Shown here: positions 7,724 to 12,805 of the stretch, piece by piece
Layout of the letters: each line of letters starts with the position of its first letter
How positions within the stretch are numbered: the first letter of the stretch is position 1
Origin: JAWXUT01 sp044426075
Lineage (GTDB): Bacteria; Bacillota; Clostridia; Christensenellales; DTU072
Length of the DNA stretch: 12,805 nucleotides
Assembly: GCA_044426075.1 (NCBI GenBank)
Contig: JAWXUT010000042.1
Coordinates: 1-12,805 of the forward strand
Direction of reading: 5' to 3'
Notes under the pieces: generated by a model
Told to the model about the DNA's origin: nothing
The model's database searches: none
The model's input: only the letters and a program-made list of their open reading frames with translations
Made by a program: the position numbers and the translations under genes

Positions 7724-8422
7724 ATGGATTACAGAAGATTTTTTGCAAACTTAATATCAGCAGACACCGTTATGCTAGAAGGCGCTGAATTTAGGCATTG
7801 CGTGCAAGTAACCCGCCACAAAGTTGGGTTCGATTTTATAGCAATTTGCGGGGACGGAAACGATTATTTGTGCAAGATAACCGAGATAAACAAAGGTGAT
7901 CTATATGCAACAATAACAAGCAAAACCACCAATCTATGCGAACCAAAGTGTAGAGTGGTGCTTTTTCAAGCAGTTTGCAAAGAACTTGATTTTATAGCGC
8001 AAAAAGCTGTTGAGTTGGGTGTAACAGAAATCCAACCATTTTTCAGCCACAACACCAATGTAACAACATTTAAGCGAGATAGATTTGAAAAAATAATACT
8101 AGATGCAAGCAAGCAATGTTGCAGAGGAGTGTTGCCAACAATAAAAGAGCCTGTAGATTTTGCAACAGCAGTTACAATGTCAGCGGATTGCGAAAACAGA
8201 ATAATTTGTTATGAAAAGTGCACAGCGGATAGTTTCTGCACCATAACACAAAACAATTTAGCCCTATATATTGGCAGTGAAGGCGGTTTCACAACAGAAG
8301 AAATTGCGCTAGCAGTTGAAAAAGGCTTGACTGTAACCACGTTAGGAAAACGCATTTTGCGTGCAGAAACGGCATCTATAGTGGCGTTGACCAAGTGCAT
8401 GAGCGGATTGGGTGAGATGTAA
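7724..8422 (+). CDS. rsmE: RsmE, 16S rRNA (uracil-1498-N3)-methyltransferase
   Basis: SPOUT-class methyltransferase that makes m3U1498 in the decoding centre of 16S rRNA. A PUA-like N-terminal domain (about 1-65, with FRHCVQVTRHKVG) precedes the trefoil-knot domain. Characteristic pieces are QKAVELGVTEIQPF (93-106), the RFEKI...KQCCRGVLP segment (120-138), IGSEGGFTTEEI (183-194) and LGKRILRAETA (207-217). The last two form the SAM-binding knot. At 232 residues it is slightly shorter than the usual 240-250 but has all knot motifs. TAAGGA overlaps the prmA stop just before the ATG, and the gene overlaps mtaB by one base. It is yqeU in B. subtilis gene order. Confidence 0.95.
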   Translation: MDYRRFFANLISADTVMLEGAEFRHCVQVTRHKVGFDFIAICGDGNDYLCKITEINKGDLYATITSKTTNLCEPKCRVVLFQAVCKELDFIAQKAVELGVTEIQPFFSHNTNVTTFKRDRFEKIILDASKQCCRGVLPTIKEPVDFATAVTMSADCENRIICYEKCTADSFCTITQNNLALYIGSEGGFTTEEIALAVEKGLTVTTLGKRILRAETASIVALTKCMSGLGEM

Positions 8423-9663
8423 TGAGTAGCGCAGTTGTATTCAATTTAGGCTGTAAAGTCAATCAATATGAGTGCGATACGCTGGTTTCTGGACTGAAAG
8501 AACTGGGATACACAACGCACGAGGAGCTTGTTCCCGCAGACATTTACATTGTAAATACGTGTGCTGTAACTAATGAAGCGGAACGCAAAAGTCGGCAGAT
8601 AATTGCTAGAATTTTGAAGCTGAACCCCAACGCATATATTATGATTACGGGTTGCGCAAGCCAAAAGAACCGCGATTTTTATGTGGAAAAGGGCATTAAT
8701 TATGTGGGCGGAGTGGCTAAAAAGTCAGATATATTAGCCCATATAGGCAGTGACTATGTAGAAATGAGCGAACTCTCTACTAAATATGAAGAGCAGTTAA
8801 ACTATGCAGATCCAGTGAGAACGCGTGCATATGTAAAGGTGCAAGACGGCTGTAATAACTTCTGTACATATTGCATTATTCCGCATTTGAGGGGGCGTTC
8901 ACGCTCACGAAGTGTGCAAAGTGCGGTGCAAGAGATTAAGCATTTGGCACAATTTACCAAAGAAATTGTTATAACTGGCATCAATATTTCACACTATGGT
9001 GAGGATAATGGCGAGTCGCTAACAATGCTTATAAACGGCATTAAAGATGTGGATGTTCGCATAAGATTGGGTTCAGTTTATGTTGAAGGCATAACCCAAG
9101 AACTACTTGAAGCGTTATTCAGTTTGCAACACTTTTGCCCACAGTTCCACCTATCATTGCAACACGGCGACAACGCAGTGCTAGCTTCAATGAATAGGCA
9201 CTACACCGCAAAAGAGTATAAAGAAAAGGTTGATTTGATAAGAAGTTTTGATGATAATTCTGCAATTACAACAGATATAATTGTGGGATTCCCAACCGAA
9301 ACAGCAGAGGCATTTCAAAATACAGTTGACTTTGTGCGGGAAGTTAAGTTTAGCGATATCCATATTTTCCCTTACAGTAAACGCGAAGGTACAAAGGCAT
9401 ACAGTATGGGTCAGCTAGACAGCGAAGTTGTTAAAAATCGCAAAACCGCACTTGAAGAAGTTCGCAAAGAACTTAGAGAACAGTATCTTGAAAAACTATA
9501 TTCAGTACCCCAAACCGTGTTGTTTGAAGAAACTAACCGCGAAGGAATGTCGTGCGGATATAGCGAATATTATATAAGATGCTATGCAGAAAACGCAGAG
9601 GGCGTGCACCTTGTGGCACCCTCAGAAATATACAAAGAAGGATATAAAGGAGAACTAAAATAA
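8422..9663 (+). CDS. mtaB: MtaB, tRNA (t6A37) methylthiotransferase
   Basis: Radical SAM methylthiotransferase that converts t6A to ms2t6A at position 37 of ANN-decoding tRNAs. The N-terminal MTTase domain has the three cysteines of the second iron-sulfur cluster: C11 (LGCKVNQYE), C47 (NTCAVTNEAERKSRQ) and C78 (TGCASQ). The radical SAM cluster is C144-x3-C148-x2-C151 (DGCNNFCTYCIIPHLRGRSRSR). The GCKVNQYE and AYVKVQDGCNNFCTYC forms point to MtaB rather than MiaB or RimO. The protein is 413 residues with a short TRAM-like C-terminus from about 360. Two spots diverge from the usual family text: LGSVYVEG where LGSLEP is typical, and SLQHGDN where SLQSG is typical. The start codon shares one base with the rsmE stop (TAATG). 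It is yqeV in B. subtilis order. Confidence 0.93.
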   Translation: MSSAVVFNLGCKVNQYECDTLVSGLKELGYTTHEELVPADIYIVNTCAVTNEAERKSRQIIARILKLNPNAYIMITGCASQKNRDFYVEKGINYVGGVAKKSDILAHIGSDYVEMSELSTKYEEQLNYADPVRTRAYVKVQDGCNNFCTYCIIPHLRGRSRSRSVQSAVQEIKHLAQFTKEIVITGINISHYGEDNGESLTMLINGIKDVDVRIRLGSVYVEGITQELLEALFSLQHFCPQFHLSLQHGDNAVLASMNRHYTAKEYKEKVDLIRSFDDNSAITTDIIVGFPTETAEAFQNTVDFVREVKFSDIHIFPYSKREGTKAYSMGQLDSEVVKNRKTALEEVRKELREQYLEKLYSVPQTVLFEETNREGMSCGYSEYYIRCYAENAEGVHLVAPSEIYKEGYKGELK

Positions 9664-10004
9664 TGTCAAATTGTTTATTCTGTAAAATTGCAAACGGAGA
9701 AATCCCTGCAAAAAAATTCTATGAAGATGATGAAATGGTTATAATTGCAGACATCAACCCACAAGCAGAAAAGCACTATCTATTGCTTCCTAAAAGGCAC
9801 TTTGCAAACATCATTGAGATGAATGACGAAGAGGCAGTTATCCTAGGCAAATGTTTAAAAACATTGTCTAAATTGGTTGATGAACTTGGCTTGCAAGACG
9901 GCTTCCGTTTGGTGAGCAACAAGGGCGCACACGCTTGCCAGTCTGTTGGGCATTTGCACATTCATATTTTAGGTGGCAATCAACTAGCAGACAAAATGGC
10001 ATAA
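9663..10004 (+). CDS. HIT-family (Hint-like) nucleotide hydrolase
   Basis: Small histidine-triad protein of the Hint type, expected to hydrolyse adenosine phosphoramidates such as AMP-lysine or AMP-NH2. The triad GHLHIHILGG gives H97, H99 and H101 within 113 residues. C4 and C7 (CLFC) with H46 match the zinc-binding variant of the family. The sequence is full length (NxEIPAKxxYEDD start, KRHFxNIxEM middle). AAAGGAG at 9646-9652 lies 10 bases before the ATG, which overlaps the mtaB stop by one base. It appears to be the last gene of the hrcA transcription unit. In many Firmicutes rpsU follows at this place, but here a separately promoted Fic gene does. Its physiological substrate cannot be read from the sequence. 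Confidence 0.93.
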   Translation: MSNCLFCKIANGEIPAKKFYEDDEMVIIADINPQAEKHYLLLPKRHFANIIEMNDEEAVILGKCLKTLSKLVDELGLQDGFRLVSNKGAHACQSVGHLHIHILGGNQLADKMA

Positions 10005-10037
10005 CAACCAGTTTGGTATTGTTTAGATAAAGCAAAA

Positions 10038-10073
10038 ATATTATTCCGCAAGCCTTGATATTATTCCGATAAT
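10038..10073 (+). repeat. Direct repeat and palindrome at the fic promoter, candidate operator
   Basis: The 11-base sequence ATATTATTCCG occurs at 10038-10048 and again at 10058-10068, a 20-base period (about two helical turns). The second copy covers the end of the -35 box and runs into the spacer. It also forms a small palindrome, ATTAT-TCCG-ATAAT (10060-10073). Arrangement and position fit an operator for an autoregulator, plausibly the HTH-Fic protein itself. That link is inference. Confidence 0.5.
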
Positions 10074-10083
10074 GTGGTATACT
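10055..10083 (+). promoter_or_regulatory. Extended -10 promoter for the fic gene
   Basis: TTGATA (10055-10060) and TATACT (10078-10083) are 17 bases apart. TGG directly before the -10 gives the extended TGn element (10075-10077). The predicted start near 10089-10091 leaves only a short leader before the ribosome binding site GGAGG (10094-10098). Confidence 0.75.
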
Positions 10084-10105
10084 TACAGCAAGTGGAGGTA
10101 TAATA

Positions 10106-10996
10106 ATGTATATGACAATTAAAGAAACATCACAAAAATGGGGTATTTCTGATAGAAGAGTGCGAGTTTTATGTGCAGAAGGCAAAGTCTTGGGTGCTTA
10201 CAAACAAGGTCGTATTTGGATTGTTCCGATAGATGCTAAAAAACCTCACGATGAAAGATGTAAGAATAGCGTATGTTCGCCGGACCAAATAGCCGATAAA
10301 AAAGCGTTGTTGAATAGCAAAAGACCCTTTACTGATGGCGAATTGAAAAGGCTTAGGGAGCAATTCCTTGTAGAATTTACCTATAATTCCAATGCAATTG
10401 AGGGCAACACGCTTACTCTTAGAGAAACTGATTTAGTTTTGCGTGGGCTAACAATTGATAAAAAACCATTAAAGGATCATTTGGAGATTGTAGGGCACAA
10501 AGAGGCATTTGACTATGTTATGGAGTTGGTGCAAAATAAAGCGCCGTTAACGGAGCGTATTATTAAAGAAATACACCATTTGGTGCTTGCAGATAATAAG
10601 CAAGACAGAGGTGTTTATCGCAGGGTACCTGTTATGATAATGGGCGCAAAAAACACTCCAGCGCAACCCTATTTAATACAATCTAAAATGGAAGAATTGC
10701 TAGCGAGTTATGCTAGGCTAGAAGAACCTATTGCAAGAAAAATGGCACGATTCCATATAGAATTTGAAAGTATACATCCATTTATTGATGGCAACGGCAG
10801 ATGTGGCAGACTGCTTGTAAATTTTGAGCTTATGAAAGCGGGATATCCACCCATAAATATAAAGTTTGCAGATAGGCACGCCTATTATGACGCATTTGAC
10901 GCCTATCATTCAACAAAAAACTTGCAAGCTATGGAGCGTATAATGGCGCAATATATAAATGAGAGATTGGATAATTATTTGGCAATGTTAGACTAG
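10106..10996 (+). CDS. Class II Fic protein with N-terminal helix-turn-helix
   Basis: Predicted Fic-fold AMP-transferase of 296 residues. The active-site loop H224-PFIDGNGRCG-R235 matches HPFx(D/E)GNGRxxR in full, including catalytic H224 and the phosphate-binding GNGR. A flap-like strand lies near 168-182. The inhibitory motif SNAIEGN (95-101; consensus SxxxE(G/N)) precedes the core and places it in class II, with E99 expected to block productive ATP binding until relieved. Residues 3-42 (TIKETSQKWGISDRRVRVLC, ending GRIWIVP) look like an excisionase/MerR-type HTH, so it may bind DNA and regulate itself. The ATG at 10106 has GGAGG at 10094-10098. It has its own promoter and no visible antitoxin partner, integrase or flanking repeats. 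The target protein is unknown. Confidence 0.9.
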   Translation: MYMTIKETSQKWGISDRRVRVLCAEGKVLGAYKQGRIWIVPIDAKKPHDERCKNSVCSPDQIADKKALLNSKRPFTDGELKRLREQFLVEFTYNSNAIEGNTLTLRETDLVLRGLTIDKKPLKDHLEIVGHKEAFDYVMELVQNKAPLTERIIKEIHHLVLADNKQDRGVYRRVPVMIMGAKNTPAQPYLIQSKMEELLASYARLEEPIARKMARFHIEFESIHPFIDGNGRCGRLLVNFELMKAGYPPINIKFADRHAYYDAFDAYHSTKNLQAMERIMAQYINERLDNYLAMLD

Positions 10997-10997
10997 T

Positions 10998-11010
10998 TCA
11001 AAATTTTTGA
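10998..11010 (+). repeat. AT-rich 13-base palindrome before the thyA promoter
   Basis: TCAAAATTTTTGA is a perfect 6-1-6 inverted repeat, 8 bases upstream of the thyA -35 box and directly after the fic stop. It has no loop and no T-run, so it is not an intrinsic terminator. It could be a protein-binding site or chance in AT-rich DNA. Confidence 0.4.
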
Positions 11011-11018
11011 TTCTGTAC

Positions 11019-11047
11019 TTTACATTTAATACAAATTGTGGTAAAAT
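11019..11047 (+). promoter_or_regulatory. Extended -10 promoter for thyA-folA
   Basis: TTTACA (11019-11024), a 17-base spacer and TAAAAT (11042-11047), with TGG (11039-11041) as an extended -10 element. The predicted start is near 11053-11055, giving a leader of under 20 bases that contains little besides the GAGGTGA ribosome binding site. Confidence 0.72.
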
Positions 11048-11070
11048 AAAGTTAATTTAGCGAGGTGAAT

Positions 11071-11901
11071 ATGAGTTACGCAGATAAAGTATTTGTTCAA
11101 AATATTAAAGATATAATAGAAAATGGTTATAGTGATGAAGAGTTGGCTGTTCGCCCACATTGGGAAGACGGCACTCCCGCGCACACCATTAAAAAGTTTT
11201 GTATTGTAAATAGATATGATTTAAGCAAAGAGTTCCCTATTATTACAATTAGAAAGACAAATTTTGCTTCATGTGTAGATGAATTGTTGTGGATATGGCA
11301 AAAGAAATCCAACAAGGTTTCGGAGCTTGCGAGCAATATTTGGGATGCGTGGGCGCAAGAAGACGGCACTATTGGCAAAGCATATGGCTATCAGCTAGGC
11401 GTAAAGCACCAGTATAAAGAGGGTGAGTTTGATCAAGTTGACAGAGTTATATATGATTTAAAAAATAATCCTCAATCGCGCAGAATTATGACAAATATAT
11501 ATACTCACAGTGATTTAAACGAAATGGCGTTGTATCCTTGTGCATATAGTATGACTTTTAATGTTAGCGGAAACAAATTAAATGCAATTTTAAATCAGCG
11601 TTCACAAGATATGCTAACCGCAAATAATTGGAACGTTGTGCAGTATTCAGTGCTAACATATATGATGGCGCAAGTTGCGGGTCTTGAAGTTGGTGAGTTT
11701 GTGCACGTAATAGCAGATGCACATATTTATGACAGACACATTCCACTTGCAAAAGAGATAATAGAGCGCGAGCAGTTTGATGCACCAACATTTAGTATGA
11801 ATAAAGATATAACCAATTTTTATGACTTTAAGTTGAGTGATTTCAATTTAGATGATTATAAATTTACCTTACTAGGCAAAAGAATCGAGGTGGCAATTTA
11901 A
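11071..11901 (+). CDS. thyA: Thymidylate synthase ThyA
   Basis: Makes dTMP from dUMP using methylene-tetrahydrofolate as both carbon donor and reductant, releasing dihydrofolate. The start is the ATG at 11071 behind GAGGTGA (11062-11068); a GTG at 11065 lies inside that site and is unlikely. The 276 residues include the catalytic Cys C157 (LYPCAY), the phosphate-binding QRSQD (176-180, with R177 and S178), N188 in the WNVVQY dUMP-recognition loop, and HVIADAHIYDRH (212-223) with H218 and Y220 for the deoxyribose. The canonical PCH triplet is PCA here; this and IGKAYGYQ mark a divergent ThyA branch rather than an inactive enzyme. It overlaps folA by one base. Confidence 0.95.
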   Translation: MSYADKVFVQNIKDIIENGYSDEELAVRPHWEDGTPAHTIKKFCIVNRYDLSKEFPIITIRKTNFASCVDELLWIWQKKSNKVSELASNIWDAWAQEDGTIGKAYGYQLGVKHQYKEGEFDQVDRVIYDLKNNPQSRRIMTNIYTHSDLNEMALYPCAYSMTFNVSGNKLNAILNQRSQDMLTANNWNVVQYSVLTYMMAQVAGLEVGEFVHVIADAHIYDRHIPLAKEIIEREQFDAPTFSMNKDITNFYDFKLSDFNLDDYKFTLLGKRIEVAI

Positions 11902-12398
11902 TGAAGGCAATAGTCGCAGTAGATAGCGAGTGGGGCATAGGTAAAAATAATGATATGTTATTCCACTTGCCACTTGATTTAGCTTTTTTTAAAGAACAAA
12001 CAATGGGCAAAACTATTGTTATGGGCAGAAAAACGCTACTTTCGTTTCCCAACGGCAAACCGCTTCCTAAACGAGAAAACATTGTATTGTCCAGCACATT
12101 TAATAGCGATCAATGCTTATGTGTACAAAGTATGCAAGAGTTGAAGGCAGTGCTCAATGAGCGTGATGCGGATAGTGTGTTTATAGTGGGTGGAGCTATG
12201 TTCTACAACACGATGATAAACTACTGTAGTGAGGCGATTATTACAAAAATAGAGGCTGTAGGCGGAGCAACACATTTCTTCCCAAACCTTGATGATATGC
12301 AAAATTGGACTCTTGTTGAGTCTAGTACACCACAAACAACAAACGGTTACACCGTAACTTTTACAAAATATGTTAATAATGCCGTGTTGGCGTTATAG
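11901..12398 (+). CDS. folA: Dihydrofolate reductase
   Basis: Reduces dihydrofolate to tetrahydrofolate with NADPH, recycling the product of ThyA. It is 165 residues, the usual size. Seen are the substrate-binding start VDSEWGIGKNND (7-18), acidic active-site D26 in HLPLDLAFFK, the NADPH-binding IVMGRKT (39-45), FPNGKPLPKR (49-58), IVGGAMFY (95-102) and ITKIEA (114-119). The residues before the active-site Asp read LFHLP instead of the E. coli PWNLP, so the usual Trp is Phe. This also occurs in other bacterial DHFRs as far as I know and should not abolish activity. The start ATG shares a base with the thyA stop, behind GAGGTGG (11887-11893). thyA-folA coupling is a classic arrangement. Confidence 0.95.
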   Translation: MKAIVAVDSEWGIGKNNDMLFHLPLDLAFFKEQTMGKTIVMGRKTLLSFPNGKPLPKRENIVLSSTFNSDQCLCVQSMQELKAVLNERDADSVFIVGGAMFYNTMINYCSEAIITKIEAVGGATHFFPNLDDMQNWTLVESSTPQTTNGYTVTFTKYVNNAVLAL

Positions 12399-12406
12399 GA
12401 GGCACA

Positions 12407-12805
12407 ATGAACAAGATTAAAATGACTACTCCATTGGTTGAAATTGATGGCGATGAAATGACTAGAATTCTTTGGAAAAGCATTAAGGATATATTGATTA
12501 CTCCTTATGTTGATTTAAAGACAGAATATTATGATTTAGGGTTAGAGTATCGTGACCAAACTGGCGACCAAGTTACAATTGATTCTGCTAACGCAATCAA
12601 AAAGTACGGGGTTGGCGTTAAGTGCGCTACAATTACTCCTAACGCGCAACGTATGGAAGAATACAATCTTACAAGTATGTGGCGTTCACCAAATGGAACT
12701 ATTCGTTCTATTCTAGATGGCACAGTTTTTAGAGCTCCAGTTTTAGTTGAAGGTATTACTCCAATAGTTTCTAATTGGAAAGAACCAATCACAATTGCAA
12801 GGCAC
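12407..12805 (+). CDS. icd: NADP-type isocitrate dehydrogenase, 5' part only
   Basis: Oxidatively decarboxylates isocitrate to 2-oxoglutarate. The open frame from ATG 12407 runs to the window edge for 133 residues without a stop. AGGAGG (12397-12402) overlaps the folA stop, 4 bases before the ATG. The sequence belongs to the homodimeric NADP-dependent branch shared with eukaryotic IDH1/IDH2, not the E. coli Icd type: DGDEMTRILWKSIKD, YYDLGLEYRDQT, VGVKCATITP, SMWRSPNGTIRSIL. Residues match human IDH1 numbering: T77, S94, N96, R100, R109 and R132, all substrate-binding or cofactor-binding positions. NADP preference is inferred from the subfamily because the cofactor-binding region lies beyond the edge. 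Co-transcription with thyA-folA is likely, since only 8 bases separate it from folA. Confidence 0.93.
   Translation, partial: MNKIKMTTPLVEIDGDEMTRILWKSIKDILITPYVDLKTEYYDLGLEYRDQTGDQVTIDSANAIKKYGVGVKCATITPNAQRMEEYNLTSMWRSPNGTIRSILDGTVFRAPVLVEGITPIVSNWKEPITIARH

Noticed and set aside
10003..10023. Hairpin AACAACCA-GTT-TGGTATTGTT after hit as a terminator
   Set aside because: The stem is broken by a two-base bulge, is AT-rich, and is not followed by a T-run. At best it is weak and I do not call it.
10106..10996. Fic gene as part of a classic Fic/Doc toxin-antitoxin pair or anti-phage island
   Set aside because: The inhibitory motif is within the same protein, there is no small antitoxin frame next to it, and the neighbours are housekeeping genes with no defence components.
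1..12805. CRISPR array, tRNA or rRNA gene, insertion sequence, riboswitch
   Set aside because: I saw no regularly spaced repeats, tRNA cloverleaf, transposase-like sequence or terminal inverted repeats. Every gap between genes is under 180 bases and is explained by promoters, operators or leaders.

Overview
The window is a gene-dense stretch of low-GC DNA with every gene on the + strand. It looks like the chromosome of a member of the Firmicutes, most likely a Clostridia-type gut lineage. Three things support this. The order hrcA-grpE-dnaK-dnaJ-prmA-rsmE-mtaB is the one known from Bacillus subtilis and relatives. DnaK has the short, Gram-positive-type N-terminal half: its phosphate-loop threonine is at residue 175, where E. 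coli has 199. Ribosome binding sites are strong AGGAGG/AAAGGAG types and promoters are sigma-A-like. The species cannot be named from this sequence alone.

Layout. Bases 1-2041 hold the 3' half of lepA (elongation factor 4) overlapping hemW (radical SAM haem chaperone). A 172-base gap follows, carrying a consensus TTGACA-17-TATAAT promoter and a CIRCE operator. Next is a tightly packed transcription unit (2214-10004): hrcA, grpE, dnaK, dnaJ, prmA, rsmE, mtaB and a HIT-family hydrolase. It combines the HrcA-controlled Hsp70 machine with ribosome and tRNA modification enzymes. No convincing terminator is visible inside it.

Bases 10005-10996 hold a separately promoted gene for a class II Fic protein (AMP-transferase fold) with an N-terminal helix-turn-helix. 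Its promoter overlaps an 11-base direct repeat with a 20-base period and a small palindrome, which suggests autoregulation. This is the only accessory-looking gene in the window. Bases 11019-12805 hold a second promoter driving thyA-folA (thymidylate synthase and dihydrofolate reductase, overlapping by one base). The start of an NADP-type isocitrate dehydrogenase gene follows, cut by the window edge.

How the genes fit together. HrcA represses its own operon until heat or misfolded protein titrates GroEL away; GrpE, DnaK and DnaJ then form the folding cycle. PrmA, RsmE and MtaB modify ribosomal protein L11, 16S rRNA and tRNA. ThyA oxidises methylene-tetrahydrofolate to dihydrofolate while making dTMP, and FolA regenerates tetrahydrofolate with NADPH, which the adjacent isocitrate dehydrogenase could help supply. 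I see no clearly new multi-gene system. The most interesting element is the HTH-Fic gene and its repeat-bearing promoter.
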